Positions 42,590-52,218 of a stretch of DNA of 64,000 nucleotides are shown one piece after another; position 1 is the first letter of the stretch, and every line of letters starts with the position of its first letter. The translations under genes were made by a program, and so were the position numbers. Location of the stretch: NCBI RefSeq assembly GCF_003096035.1, contig NZ_CP029186.1, positions 2,617,001 to 2,681,000 of the forward strand. Direction: 5' to 3'. This DNA comes from Flavobacterium album (lineage in GTDB: Bacteria > Bacteroidota > Bacteroidia > Flavobacteriales > Flavobacteriaceae). A model generated the notes under the pieces. That model was given only the letters and a program-made list of their open reading frames with translations, was not told where the DNA came from and searched no databases.

Positions 42590-42991
42590 TTATTCCCCTA
42601 CAAAAGCTATTGCCTCAACTTCCAGCAGAAAATCGGGATTGCCCATTCCGGCCACAAACAATGCCGTTATAATTGGAGGATTTTCGTTGCTTCCTAAATA
42701 TTTTTGGGAGGCCTCAAAACCTTTCCGCACGTCTTGTCCCTGTGTGATATAAATATTCATTTTGATGACATCCTTAAAGGTTGCCCCGGCCGCGGCCAGC
42801 GCTTTTTCAATGTTGAGCATTACCTGCTCGGTCTGCGCGGCGATATCGCCTTTGCCTATTATTTCACCTTTTTCGTTAACGGAGTTCTGGCCGCCAATAT
42901 ATATCGTTTTCCCATTTCCGGAAGTGGTTACTACCTGCGAGAAGGCAGGGCTTTTCATCATAGTGTCAGGATTTAAAAATTGTACAGGCAT
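42590..42991 (-). CDS. RidA/YjgF/Rid family protein
   Basis: A 133-residue protein of normal RidA length. Conserved features include FSQVVTTSGNGKTIYIGGQN near the N-terminus, AAQTEQVMLNIEKALAAAGA, and the C-terminal FVAGMGNPDFLLEVEAIA where archetypal RidA has the deaminase Arg and Glu (R-x-x-LP-x-x-x-x-V-E-x-E). The usual Arg is replaced here (VAGMGNPDFLLEVE), so this is a Rid paralog of uncertain activity, not a canonical imine deaminase. Confidence 0.85.
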   Translation of the reverse strand: MPVQFLNPDTMMKSPAFSQVVTTSGNGKTIYIGGQNSVNEKGEIIGKGDIAAQTEQVMLNIEKALAAAGATFKDVIKMNIYITQGQDVRKGFEASQKYLGSNENPPIITALFVAGMGNPDFLLEVEAIAFVGE

Positions 42992-43086
42992 AGCGAATTA
43001 TTTTAATAACACCTAATTTACCGAACAATAGCCCAATGGCGATGATGTTTATATTCTCTTTAACATTACAATTCATACAGTTTAGC

Positions 43087-43094
43087 TAACTTTA
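43087..43094 (+). promoter_or_regulatory. -7-like promoter element TAACTTTA
   Basis: One mismatch to TAnnTTTG, 25 bases upstream of the Sua5/YrdC-family start. Confidence 0.35.
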
Positions 43095-43119
43095 AGCCGC
43101 AAACCTGAAACAAACGACT

Positions 43120-43740
43120 ATGGCCCAGTTCATAAAGATATACCCCGAAAATCCTAACGAGAAAGAGATAGCCAAAGTGGTTAAGATATTGCGTGACGGT
43201 GGGATCATTATTTATCCGACCGATACCGTTTATGGCCTTGGCTGCGATATTACCAACAGCAAGGCGCTGGAACGCATAGCCAAGATAAAAGGCATTAAGC
43301 TGGAAAAGGCCAATTTCTCATTCATATGCAGCGACCTGAGCAACCTTTCGGACTATGTAAAGCAGATCGATACCGCCACCTTCAAGATACTGAAGCGCTC
43401 ATTGCCGGGGCCTTATACTTTTATCCTTCCGGGCAACAATAACCTTCCTAAAGAGTTCAAGAAAAAGAATACGGTAGGTATCCGTGTGCCTGATAATAAT
43501 ATTGCGCTTGAGATCGTGCGCCAACTAGGCAACCCTGTTATTTCAACTTCCATACGCGATGAGGATGAGGTATTGGAATACTCCACCGATCCTGAGCTCA
43601 TCTTCGAGAAATGGCAAAACCTGGTAGATGCTGTTATCGATGGAGGCTATGGTGATAATGTAGCTTCAACGATTATCGACCTTTCCGGTGCAGAGCCGGT
43701 TGTGGTAAGGGAAGGAAAAGGAGATCCTGACATTTTTTAA
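43120..43740 (+). CDS. Sua5/YciO/YrdC/YwlC family protein, L-threonylcarbamoyladenylate synthase-like
   Basis: A 206-residue YrdC-domain protein with the nucleotide/ threonine-binding segments GGIIIYPTDTVYGLGCD, RIAKIKGIKLEKANFSFICSDL, LPGPYTFILPG and VGIRVPDNN. YrdC/TsaC enzymes make threonylcarbamoyl-AMP for tRNA t6A. The KxR motif of TsaC after the DTVYGLG segment is seen as KIKGIK, which is closer to the YciO branch, so t6A activity is plausible but not certain. Cytosolic and monocistronic. Confidence 0.85.
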   Translation: MAQFIKIYPENPNEKEIAKVVKILRDGGIIIYPTDTVYGLGCDITNSKALERIAKIKGIKLEKANFSFICSDLSNLSDYVKQIDTATFKILKRSLPGPYTFILPGNNNLPKEFKKKNTVGIRVPDNNIALEIVRQLGNPVISTSIRDEDEVLEYSTDPELIFEKWQNLVDAVIDGGYGDNVASTIIDLSGAEPVVVREGKGDPDIF

Positions 43741-43751
43741 AACAAGGGTGA

Positions 43752-44831
43752 CTATTCCCCATTTGTTGTAGGGGGCGTGTAACCATCCTCTTCAGTCCAC
43801 GGTGTATCAGCCTTTATTTTGATTTTTATATACCGGTAGTTGTACTTTTTAATATCCCTGGCATTATCAGACCTGTAGCTTTCGGCAGTAATGGATGGCA
43901 CCACTGCGGTATAAAAGCAATTATCGCTACCCCAAAATCCTTTCCCCATTGGAGACCAGTTACCAAATTCCTTATAGGTGCCGTGTGAGCCTTTTTCCTT
44001 CCATTTATAAGCGTGTATTATTGTAGGCGAATCGCTGTATAACTGACCCATATCCATCACATAGTCGAGATTTGCAGAAAATACGGGTGCATTGCTAAAG
44101 GTTGCTATTTCCTCACCTGTAGTTTTATCAATCAGGAAATAAGTGTATTCCTCACAGGCTTCGCAGACATAGAGCAGGAGGTAAGCATGGAGCGCTTTGT
44201 ATTCGCCTGCATATATATAAGTATTGGGCATACCTCCATCGCCTTTGCCATCCCTGAATTCTTTTCCTGCAATGGTAATTGTGCTGTCCTTTTTCGTAAT
44301 AGCATTATTTATTTCAAAATACTCTACTGAAGTTTTTTTCATTTTATTGAATTCCTTTTCAGTAATCAGGTTAACTTCAACATCGGGATAATCATCCGGA
44401 TTGAAAAGATAATCGGATGTAAACTCTCCGGCTTCACCACAATTCTCTCCGGAAATATAATTTTCCGTGCCATATTGCTTTTCACGAAAGGGTGCATTCA
44501 AGTCGGCATTATCCAGTGGGATGTCCAATTCGGTACCTACAGCTTTTTTTTGTATGTAAAACAGGGTTTCCCTTTGCGCGTCATCAGCGACAAGAAACAG
44601 GCTGTCGGCCTCATCCAAAATATACACTTTGCTTTTTTCACGATAGCAAAATCTGGCATCCTGCCTATCCATTCCAAATGCCTTCGTACCATTTTGCGGA
44701 ATTACATAGCCTTCACGCAGGATCTTCTTCCCCATTATTTGAAATTTTGGTGCTTGTGGAGTATATGATGCTCCTGGCGATGAGCAGGCGGCAAAGAACA
44801 ATACAAGTAAAGCAAAGGGTATAGTTTTCAT
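43752..44831 (-). CDS. Lipoprotein of unknown function
   Basis: A 359-residue protein with a lipoprotein signal (FALLVLFFAACSS, modified Cys at about 16). The mature part is beta-rich with many Tyr and Asp residues; YVCEACEEYTYFLIDKTTGE is a notable Cys-containing segment. I recognise no family. It is convergent with the Sua5/YrdC-family gene with an 11-base gap and has no partner gene. Confidence 0.75.
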   Translation of the reverse strand: MKTIPFALLVLFFAACSSPGASYTPQAPKFQIMGKKILREGYVIPQNGTKAFGMDRQDARFCYREKSKVYILDEADSLFLVADDAQRETLFYIQKKAVGTELDIPLDNADLNAPFREKQYGTENYISGENCGEAGEFTSDYLFNPDDYPDVEVNLITEKEFNKMKKTSVEYFEINNAITKKDSTITIAGKEFRDGKGDGGMPNTYIYAGEYKALHAYLLLYVCEACEEYTYFLIDKTTGEEIATFSNAPVFSANLDYVMDMGQLYSDSPTIIHAYKWKEKGSHGTYKEFGNWSPMGKGFWGSDNCFYTAVVPSITAESYRSDNARDIKKYNYRYIKIKIKADTPWTEEDGYTPPTTNGE

Positions 44832-45057
44832 GTAATCGGTTAACGGTTTTTATATCAGATTTTACTTGTACTGGCTACTCAAAACCTGTGCCTTTATTTC
44901 GGTAGAAGATTGACAATTATGTAACAGCTTTAAGATCAAATGATAATTAGCGTATACTCTATTTTTAAAGGCGTAAAGTTAACACAATAATAATGATCAG
45001 TACATGTATAAGTCCGTATTAGTCATGAGATTGCGTCCTGTAAACCAATAACGATAA
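44832..45057. other. Spacer without recognised features
   Basis: 226 A/T-rich bases between divergent genes at 44831 and 45058. I see no TAnnTTTG match and no repeat family. Confidence 0.4.
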
Positions 45058-45387
45058 ATGGGACTGTTCGACAAAAAAGAAAAAAGCCTTAAGCAGGAAT
45101 TTACTAAAAAAAATGTACGCCTTAATAAAGAAGCCGTAAAAGAAATTGAAGAGCTCTACGACGATCTTAAATCAGGGTATGAAGGGATTGAAGCTGTAGT
45201 TGCTGAGTTCAAAAAACTCTCGGTCGAACTGGAACAAAGGCTGCAGGATGGCGACCGCGAAAAAATGCAGGACCTGTCTAAAAAAGTAGTAAAGATAGAC
45301 AAGCTGGTGAGGGATGCGGTACGTGATGTGCGCGATGTGCTTAGGAACCAGAAGAAGCGGGTTAAGGAAGCTGCCGGCGAAATATAA
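45058..45387 (+). CDS. Small coiled-coil hypothetical protein
   Basis: A 109-residue highly charged protein, rich in Lys, Glu and Asp, predicted to be entirely alpha-helical with heptad-like spacing (EAVKEIEELYDDLKSGYEGI, LSVELEQRLQDGDREKMQDL). No signal peptide or membrane segment. No family recognised. A strong terminator follows, shared with the large adhesin gene on the other strand. Confidence 0.7.
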   Translation: MGLFDKKEKSLKQEFTKKNVRLNKEAVKEIEELYDDLKSGYEGIEAVVAEFKKLSVELEQRLQDGDREKMQDLSKKVVKIDKLVRDAVRDVRDVLRNQKKRVKEAAGEI

Positions 45388-45388
45388 A

Positions 45389-45428
45389 AAATCCCCATTG
45401 CGTTGCTGCAATGGGGATTTCTTTTTTG
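45389..45428. terminator. Bidirectional terminator between the coiled-coil gene and the T9SS adhesin
   Basis: A 13-bp stem AAATCCCCATTGC / GCAATGGGGATTT with flanking A and T tracts, between convergent genes. Confidence 0.88.
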
Positions 45429-45440
45429 GAAAGAAAAAAA

Positions 45441-48400
45441 CTATTGTTGCCTGTTTACGTAAACCCATCCGGTCCTGCTTTGTCCCGGGCGCTCAATTAC
45501 ATAAAAGTAGGTTCCGGTAGGCAGCTCATCGCCGTTATCGGTTTGTCCGTACCATTGGTTCGTATAGTCGTTCTTACTATATACTTCTTCGCCATACCTG
45601 TTAAAGATAGAAAGCTTTTTCGCACCCATACCGGAGATATCAAAGTTGTCATTCTTGTTATCCGCATTTGGCGAAATACCCCTCGGTATGTCACAGAAAG
45701 TACCATCTACAGTGAAAGTATAGTCTGTGGAACAGCCACCCGGTGTGGTAACTGTCAGCGTAAAGTCGATAGGGTAGAGCTCAGGGGTAATAGAATTGCT
45801 GTCGGCATATTCTGTAGCATCAAACTTAGTGCCGGTGCCTACCTGTGCGCCATTAGCATCTGTCCATACAAATGTAGCAGTGCTTTCGTCAGCTCCTGTC
45901 ACCGAAGCGTTCAGCATGTAGCTGTTTTCAAAGCCGCCGCCTTCACAACCCTGGCTGCCTGTAATCGCGATATTGTTCACAGGAGCATTAAGGGTTACCG
46001 TAGCGTCCGGCGATTTACAGCCGCCATCGCTCATAACACTTATTGTATAGTTACCCGGATCAAGGCCTGCAAATGTTGTAGCCGACTGGTAATTGGTACC
46101 GTCAATGCTATAGCTGTATTGCGATCCCAGCGGGCCTGCTATAGTTATAGCTCCCATTCCTGTAGCACAGTCCGGCTGCGTAAGTGTGGTAGTAGCTGCA
46201 ACCGGTGTTTCAGGTATTGCATTAACGGTCACTGTAGCAGTAGAGGTACATCCGCTGATGTTTTTAACAGTGATAGTATAATCGCCGGGAGCAAGGTTGA
46301 TGAAACCGGTTCCGCTCTGGAAATTGGTACCATCTATGCTGTAGCTGAATCCTGAACCTGTTGGCCCAGTTACATCAATCCTTCCTACATTATTGAAACA
46401 GGTAGGTTGGGTAACATCGGTTGTAGCTACAGCAGGTATCGGTGAGCTGTCGATATTAATGAACCCTGTAGTCGAAGTACAACCTCCCGCATTCATTACT
46501 GTTACGATATAAGCGCCTCCTGCAAGTCCTGCAAATGTAGTACTGCTTTGGAAGTTAGTACCATCAATACTATAGGTGAACCCTGTACCTGTTGGTGTGT
46601 TTACAACGATTGTTCCCGTAGGTACTGCACAGGTTGGCTGCGTAGGTGTAGTTGTTGCAACTGCAGGCACAGTAGGGACAGGGTTGATCGTAATCGTTGC
46701 TACCGACTGGCATCCTGCATTATCAGTTGTTAGGGTATACGTGCCGGGAGCAAGGTTAGCAAATGTAGTTGTAGCCTGGAAGTTAACCCCGTCAATACTA
46801 TAGGTAAATCCGGCTCCTGTTGGTGCAGTAACCTCGATAGTTCCTGTAGTTATACCTGTACAGTTAGGCTGTGTTACCATTGTTGTTGCCACTGCCGGTG
46901 CGCCCGGTGCTGCATTAATGGTTACGGCTGATGATACAGAAGTACATCCGCCTGAAGTTTGCGTTGTGATCGTGTAGCTCCCGGGTGCAAGGTTAGCGAA
47001 TGTCGTTGATGTCTGGAAGTTCGTTCCGTCAATGCTGTAGCTAAATCCTGCTCCTGTTGGAGAATCAACAACGATAGTTCCTGTCGGCATACTACATGTA
47101 GGCTGCGTAACTGTAGTTGCTGCAGCAGCAATTCCTGTAGGGACAGCATCGATAGTAACCGAAGCTGTAGAAGTACATCCGTCTGTATTTTGTGTTGTAA
47201 CAGTATAGTTGCCCGGTGCAAGTCCTGCAAATGTTGTTGAAGACTGGAAGGTAGTGCCATCTATACTATAAGTAAATGCGCCTGTTGGAGCAGTAACCTC
47301 AATTGTTCCTGTAGGCGTTGTACACGTTGGTTGTGTCAGCGTTGTAGTAGCAACTGCAGGTCCTGCCGGAACCGCATTGATCGTTACTGAAGCTGTAGAA
47401 GTACATCCGCCTGCGTTTTGTGTAGTAACAGTATAGGTACCAGGGGCAAGGTTAGCGAATGTAGTTGTATTCTGGAAGTTTGTACCGTCGATGCTGTAAG
47501 TAAACGCACCAAGAGGAGCAGTAACTTCAATTGTTCCTGTAGGTGTGGCACAGGTTGGCTGTGTCAGTGTTGTTACAGCAGCAGACGGTGCACCCGGTAC
47601 AGTATTAATTGTTATAGTCGCTGTAGCAGATGTACATCCTGCGCCGTTTTTAGTAGTAACAGTATAGTTACCCGGAGCAACGTTAGCAAACACAGGAGAA
47701 GCCTGGAAGGTTGTACCGTCTATACTGTAGGTAAGGTCGCCTCCTGTTGGGAATGTTACTTCAATGCTTCCGCTTGTTGTACAGTCAGGCTGTGTTACTG
47801 TGGTTGTAGCCACAGCGGGAGCTGTAGGAGCAGCATTTATGGTTATAGCTGCCGTAACCGAAGTACATCCTCCGGTAGCCTGCGTTGTTATAGTGTAAGT
47901 ACCTGGTGCAAGGTTAGAGAATGTATTGGAAGACTGGAAAGTCGTGCCATCAATACTATAGGTAAATCCTGCCGGTGTGTCCACAACGATGCTTCCTGTG
48001 GCAGTGGTACAAGTTGGCTGAGTCACTGTAGTTGTAGCTACACCGGGTACAACAGGCACTGCATTTATAGTTATTGTAGGTGTAACTGAGTTACATCCTG
48101 CGCTGTTTTGCGTGGTAACAGTATAATTGCCGGGAGCAAGGTTGGCAAATACAGGTGATGCCTGGAATGTCGTGCCATCAATGCTATAGGTATATTCCCC
48201 TGCCGGAGTTGTTGGGTTTGTAACAGTTATGGTTCCGGTAGCAGTAGTACAAGTTGGCTGTGCTACTGTTGTGGTTGCCACAGCCGGTGAAGTTGGCGCT
48301 GGGTTAATGGTGATTGTTGCCGTTACTGATGTACATCCTAATGCAGTCATGCTCGTGATCGTGTAGTTGCCCGGTGTAAGCCCACTGAACACGCCTCCTG

Positions 48401-50327
48401 ACTGGAAAGTACTTCCGTCAAGGCTATAGGTAAGTGTAGGATCTGCAGAAGTGTCAACCGTTATAGTACCGGTAGCTGTGGTACATGTAGGCTGTGTTAC
48501 TATAAATGTAGCAACTGCCGGTGCAAGCGGTGCAGGGACAATTGTAAACGGCACTAAGGAAACACAGTTAGCCGATGATTTGATTGTAAGTGTATAACTT
48601 CCGGGAGCGATACCGTTGAAGGCAAGCCCGGGCTGGAAGTTCACGCCGTCTATACTATAGGTAAGGCCGTCTCCTACTGATGGCATGATAAGCAGCCCGC
48701 CTGTAGGAATGGCACAGGTAGGTGCTACAGGTATAACCACCGCAAGAGGCAGCGGAGAAACTGTTAGCTGCACTGCGTTACTTATAAGTGTACATCCGGC
48801 TGAGGTAGCTACACAGTAGAACTGCGCACCGTTAAATTCAAGCGGAGTGTCAATCACTGTAAGCTGTACGGTATTCGCGCCTAAAAAATTGTCGCCATCG
48901 GTTATATTTACCCAGTTACCTGAGGCATTAAGCATTTTCCACTGGTAAGTAAATGTAGATGCGGCGCTTAGGGTAACGGTATATTGCACGTTGTCGCCTT
49001 CGCATACCGCAGCGCTCAGTGGCTGTGCCGAAATATGGTCAGATGAAGAAGAAGTTATATTGTGTATGCCCAGATTAGAGCAGTCCTCGGTGTCAGAAAT
49101 TGCCCAGTCGGCAGCATTATATGTTGCGCTTGGTACTTGTGCATTAGCATTCCTTATCATTGAAAAGCCAACGTTTGACGGAGTGTTAACAACATCGATG
49201 ACTACAGTGTTTTTTACAAGCTCAAGTTTATCGCTATCGTTAAATCCGCTTGGCAGTAAATTGATCGGTGTACCTGTAAGTCCGCAAACCGAAGTAGCGG
49301 TGCGCACTATGTTTATACCTCCAGGTGCAAGCATGCCCGTAAGGTTTAGTGTAAAAGTAGCAGGGCCGTTTATTGTTCCGTGGCGTACAATGCTGTATAA
49401 CGAAAGGTCTATAGTAGCATTGGTGCCATTATATAATTCTATGGCACCGCCTTCACCCGCTTCGGCATCATATATTTCAGAAATGAAAAGATCGTTAGGG
49501 CCAACAAATGCGGGGCAGTTTGATGATATCATGGTAAAGGTACCGGATGTGCCTGTACATGCATTTGTAGTTACCGTTACTGCACCTGTTGGAGCGCCAT
49601 CTGCAACTATGGCTTTAATTTGTGTATCTGTTACTACGGTAAAGCCTGACGCTTCAACACCGCCGAATTTAACTGATGTTGTACCGGCGCTAAAGCCGCT
49701 CCCTGTTATTGTTACAAGAGTATTCGACGGACCCGATGCCGGCGAGAATGAAGAGATAACCGGTGCTGTACAGCCGGCATTCACGTTCCCGTTGAGCGTA
49801 AAGTCGTCCAGCCTGAAAGTTCCGCTGCCCGTTGCGCCGCTTAATGACAGCATAACCGTTACATTACCCGTAAGGCCATTCACAGGATTGGCTACTGTAG
49901 TAGTAGGTATTGCTGCGCCTGTAGTAGGTACGTTACCGTTTCCTACGTTGACACCGTTTATAGTCATTGTCCAGTTTTGGGCGCCGGTATTGCTGCGCCT
50001 CCTCCAAAAGCTGAAGGATGTGATATCGAGCGTTTTTCCCGCGGCAACGTTAAATGTCAGGGTAATGGTAGGCGATCCGCCACTGTCATTAAGAGCGATT
50101 GCCTCTCCTGTTGCGCCTCCAAGGTTTGTCCATGCGCCGGTGCTGTTTGACCATGACGAACCCGAAAGGTCTGGGTTTAATGTAGTAGGCGCTACAGTGT
50201 AGGGATGCGTGGTAATATTGGTTGTACCAAAATTGTGCATGTAAACCTGCGCGTAGCTTCCGGGCTTGATCACAAATAAGAATGTGAGTAGTAAAATAAG
50301 CCTGAAATGGGTAATTTTTCTTTCCAT
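45441..50327 (-). CDS. Large repetitive T9SS-secreted adhesin with gliding-motility C-terminal domain
   Basis: A 1,628-residue secreted protein. Signal peptide about 1-26; an N-terminal beta domain; an IPT/TIG-like domain (about 185-270, FSPASGPSNTLVTITGSGF); a lamin-tail-like domain (about 275-420, LFISEIYDAEAGEGGAIELY); an Ig-like segment; then 12 SprB-like repeats of about 70-76 residues with YSIDGTNFQ and LAPGNYTVTTQN cores; then the type B T9SS sorting domain (GISPNADNKNDNFDISG...SIFNRYGEEVYSK). It should be exported by the type IX system and attached to the surface, acting in adhesion or gliding. The start at 50327 is set by the promoter at 50358-50365, which overlaps the alternative ATG at 50360. 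Confidence 0.9.
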   Translation of the reverse strand: MERKITHFRLILLLTFLFVIKPGSYAQVYMHNFGTTNITTHPYTVAPTTLNPDLSGSSWSNSTGAWTNLGGATGEAIALNDSGGSPTITLTFNVAAGKTLDITSFSFWRRRSNTGAQNWTMTINGVNVGNGNVPTTGAAIPTTTVANPVNGLTGNVTVMLSLSGATGSGTFRLDDFTLNGNVNAGCTAPVISSFSPASGPSNTLVTITGSGFSAGTTSVKFGGVEASGFTVVTDTQIKAIVADGAPTGAVTVTTNACTGTSGTFTMISSNCPAFVGPNDLFISEIYDAEAGEGGAIELYNGTNATIDLSLYSIVRHGTINGPATFTLNLTGMLAPGGINIVRTATSVCGLTGTPINLLPSGFNDSDKLELVKNTVVIDVVNTPSNVGFSMIRNANAQVPSATYNAADWAISDTEDCSNLGIHNITSSSSDHISAQPLSAAVCEGDNVQYTVTLSAASTFTYQWKMLNASGNWVNITDGDNFLGANTVQLTVIDTPLEFNGAQFYCVATSAGCTLISNAVQLTVSPLPLAVVIPVAPTCAIPTGGLLIMPSVGDGLTYSIDGVNFQPGLAFNGIAPGSYTLTIKSSANCVSLVPFTIVPAPLAPAVATFIVTQPTCTTATGTITVDTSADPTLTYSLDGSTFQSGGVFSGLTPGNYTITSMTALGCTSVTATITINPAPTSPAVATTTVAQPTCTTATGTITVTNPTTPAGEYTYSIDGTTFQASPVFANLAPGNYTVTTQNSAGCNSVTPTITINAVPVVPGVATTTVTQPTCTTATGSIVVDTPAGFTYSIDGTTFQSSNTFSNLAPGTYTITTQATGGCTSVTAAITINAAPTAPAVATTTVTQPDCTTSGSIEVTFPTGGDLTYSIDGTTFQASPVFANVAPGNYTVTTKNGAGCTSATATITINTVPGAPSAAVTTLTQPTCATPTGTIEVTAPLGAFTYSIDGTNFQNTTTFANLAPGTYTVTTQNAGGCTSTASVTINAVPAGPAVATTTLTQPTCTTPTGTIEVTAPTGAFTYSIDGTTFQSSTTFAGLAPGNYTVTTQNTDGCTSTASVTIDAVPTGIAAAATTVTQPTCSMPTGTIVVDSPTGAGFSYSIDGTNFQTSTTFANLAPGSYTITTQTSGGCTSVSSAVTINAAPGAPAVATTMVTQPNCTGITTGTIEVTAPTGAGFTYSIDGVNFQATTTFANLAPGTYTLTTDNAGCQSVATITINPVPTVPAVATTTPTQPTCAVPTGTIVVNTPTGTGFTYSIDGTNFQSSTTFAGLAGGAYIVTVMNAGGCTSTTGFINIDSSPIPAVATTDVTQPTCFNNVGRIDVTGPTGSGFSYSIDGTNFQSGTGFINLAPGDYTITVKNISGCTSTATVTVNAIPETPVAATTTLTQPDCATGMGAITIAGPLGSQYSYSIDGTNYQSATTFAGLDPGNYTISVMSDGGCKSPDATVTLNAPVNNIAITGSQGCEGGGFENSYMLNASVTGADESTATFVWTDANGAQVGTGTKFDATEYADSNSITPELYPIDFTLTVTTPGGCSTDYTFTVDGTFCDIPRGISPNADNKNDNFDISGMGAKKLSIFNRYGEEVYSKNDYTNQWYGQTDNGDELPTGTYFYVIERPGQSRTGWVYVNRQQ
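45985..48760 (-). repeat. Twelve tandem SprB-like coding repeats
   Basis: A period of about 210-230 bases. Each unit encodes T-x-PTC-x-x-x-TGTI(x)V, then Y-S-I-D-G-T-x-F-Q, then LAPGxYT(I/V)T and a Cys. The YSIDG core is present as YSIDG in 11 units and YSLDG in one. Several units are nearly identical at DNA level. Confidence 0.85.
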
Positions 50328-50357
50328 AATTGTTTCTTTTAGCAAAGGGATTCTGTA

Positions 50358-50365
50358 CAAAATTA
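50358..50365 (-). promoter_or_regulatory. -7 promoter element TAATTTTG of the T9SS adhesin
   Basis: A perfect TAnnTTTG box on the minus strand, 30 bases upstream of the ATG at 50327. Confidence 0.6.
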
Positions 50366-50465
50366 ATTACTTAACAAGCCAACTGTTTCGTCATTAAGTA
50401 ACATTTATTAAAAGATTAACCTGCATTTAAGAGTTATCGTTGCGCTCGTTATTATGCAGGCATAA

Positions 50466-50498
50466 AAAAAATAGCCCGTAAAAGTAGGCTATTTTTTA
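50466..50498. terminator. Terminator downstream of the T9SS type A gene
   Basis: AAAAAATAGCC / GGCTATTTTTT stem with a 10-base loop, bidirectional in form, between the type A protein (ends 50637) and the adhesin promoter. Confidence 0.75.
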
Positions 50499-50636
50499 TT
50501 AAAATTGCGGCAACAATCCGATAATTATAACATAACATTCGGGTTTTGTTATATAAGTTGCTCATATTGAGAGCGGATCAATCAAGGCTCAAAGGTGTCA
50601 GATAAAAAAAACCAACCAGGTATTGCAATCTGCCGC

Positions 50637-52196
50637 TTAATTTTTTATGAATTTCACTGACTGCAAGCCTTCAGCTTTTATAAAATATGTGCCCACCGGA
50701 AGTTGTTGCACCGCGATAGGGGAATTTACACCGGTTTCAAAGGCGGTTACTGTTTGTCCCAGCATATTTATAATGTTGCCCTGTACTTTTCCGTCAATCC
50801 CCGAAAGGTAGATATTATCCTTCGCAGGATTTGGATACACTATAACTTTTTCCTTTGCGTCGAAATCACCGGTGCCCGTAGTGGTATTGCTTATTTTAGC
50901 AAGGTAAGGATAGGTATCAAAAGGGCCTGCTTCGTGTTCAAGCGTATCAAAAAACGCTGTATTATTGGCCATTCCCGCAATATATATGTTGCCATTGGCG
51001 TCCGCGGAAATACCATCTGCACGGTTATATCCGTTCCCCCCTGTAGTCTTTGCCATGAGTACAACACCATCAGGGCTGTATTTCAGCACAAGCGCCTGGT
51101 TGCCCATAAGCGGTGTTTCGGTAGCTATGCCATTGCCCCAGTTAATATTTCCTCCAGTCTGCCCGGTAAAATAGATATTACCGTCGTTATCCAGCCGGAG
51201 AAAATTCCTGTTGCCCGGTATTGCTTTGCCTTCTCCCGGAACTTCACGCACCCATTCATAATCCCCTGCTGCATTGAGCCTGGCTAAAAAGAAATCTTCA
51301 AAACCATTGCCATCAGGGCCTTCGGCAGCGATACCTTCAAAAGCATAAGGCCCGAAAAGATCAGAGCTGTAATATATTTCATAAGGTGTGCGTGCTACTA
51401 CCTGCGCAGAAGTGCACGTAATATTTTCAGTGTATTGCATCCATTGGTATACGCCCTGCGGTGAATATTTTACCACATAAGTATTGTACGCAAACGGGGA
51501 GGGCATTTGGACACCGGCAAAAGTCGCCATATTGTCGGCGCAGGCACCGGCTGCATAAATGTTGCCATCGCTGTCAACACTTACTGATGTTACCCTGTTC
51601 ACGTGCTGCTGTACGATACTCTGCACCTTCGTGCCATCCGGAGAATATTTATCGATATACGATGTACCGTAATTGTCGTAGCCAATGTAAATATTATCCT
51701 GCGCATCAATATGCAGCGCCCTTAATTCGCTGGTCCATGTAAATTCTTCTTCCGAGATAATCAGCTTGTGCCAGAGCAGGTTACCTTGCGCGTTGAATTT
51801 TGCCAGGACAAAATGGTCGCCCTGCTCCACCGTGCTTATAGTGAGGCCATCAATGGTAATCGTCCCGACATACCCAAGCTCCATAATTATATTTCCCTGC
51901 GAATCGGCTGCCAGGTTATGGTTGCAGGCTTTACCACCGATTTCTTTTGAGAAAAGCAGCTGGCCGTTACTGTCATATTTATTATAATAAAGGTTGCCCA
52001 TTAGGTCGTTATAAGCATAGGGCTGGCTTTTAAATCCTGTAAAATATACATTGCCGGATGGGTCATTGGCTACAGAATAGCCTACCATGCCGGGGTTCAG
52101 GTCTAATTCGATCGCCGGGGTTTCCAGCCATTGGAATGTTTGCGACTGGGCCGCCATAGTGGTAAGGAGCAATGCGGAGTAAAATATCTTTTTCAT
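50637..52196 (-). CDS. T9SS type A sorting domain-containing protein with SBBP-like repeats
   Basis: A 519-residue secreted protein with a signal peptide (about 1-18). The body consists of SBBP-like beta-propeller repeats recognisable by recurring DxxGNxYxxG segments such as DPSGNVYFTGFKS, DAQDNIYIGYDN, DSDGNIYAAGAC, DNDGNIYFTGQTG and DANGNIYIAGMA. The C-terminus (about 440-519) is a T9SS type A sorting domain: VIVYPNPAKDNIYLSGID ... LPVGTYFIKAEG. It is thus exported through the outer membrane. The start at 52196 is preferred over 52232 because the -7 box lies at 52211-52218. Function beyond a surface or released propeller is unknown. Confidence 0.88.
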   Translation of the reverse strand: MKKIFYSALLLTTMAAQSQTFQWLETPAIELDLNPGMVGYSVANDPSGNVYFTGFKSQPYAYNDLMGNLYYNKYDSNGQLLFSKEIGGKACNHNLAADSQGNIIMELGYVGTITIDGLTISTVEQGDHFVLAKFNAQGNLLWHKLIISEEEFTWTSELRALHIDAQDNIYIGYDNYGTSYIDKYSPDGTKVQSIVQQHVNRVTSVSVDSDGNIYAAGACADNMATFAGVQMPSPFAYNTYVVKYSPQGVYQWMQYTENITCTSAQVVARTPYEIYYSSDLFGPYAFEGIAAEGPDGNGFEDFFLARLNAAGDYEWVREVPGEGKAIPGNRNFLRLDNDGNIYFTGQTGGNINWGNGIATETPLMGNQALVLKYSPDGVVLMAKTTGGNGYNRADGISADANGNIYIAGMANNTAFFDTLEHEAGPFDTYPYLAKISNTTTGTGDFDAKEKVIVYPNPAKDNIYLSGIDGKVQGNIINMLGQTVTAFETGVNSPIAVQQLPVGTYFIKAEGLQSVKFIKN

Positions 52197-52210
52197 GATG
52201 ATTTTTTTAC

Positions 52211-52218
52211 CAAAAATA
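52211..52218 (-). promoter_or_regulatory. -7 promoter element TATTTTTG of the T9SS type A gene
   Basis: A TAnnTTTG match on the minus strand, 14 bases before the ATG at 52196, giving a very short leader. Confidence 0.5.

Noticed and set aside
45985..48760. Regular repeats reminiscent of a CRISPR array
   Set aside because: The period is about 220 bases, the units are translated in frame as SprB-like domains and there are no short identical repeats with unique spacers or cas genes.
45411..50202. Several long plus-strand frames (for example 45411-46355, 47418-48089, 48991-50202) opposite the adhesin gene
   Set aside because: They exist because the Thr/Ser-rich coding repeats leave the antisense frames open. 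They are Cys/Ser-rich with no start context or promoter, and match the repeat period of the real gene.
50328..50360. The earlier ATG at 50360 as start of the adhesin
   Set aside because: It overlaps the -7 promoter box at 50358-50365 and would place a polar stretch ahead of the signal peptide. The same logic rejects 52232 for the type A protein and 2506 and 2911 for two other genes.
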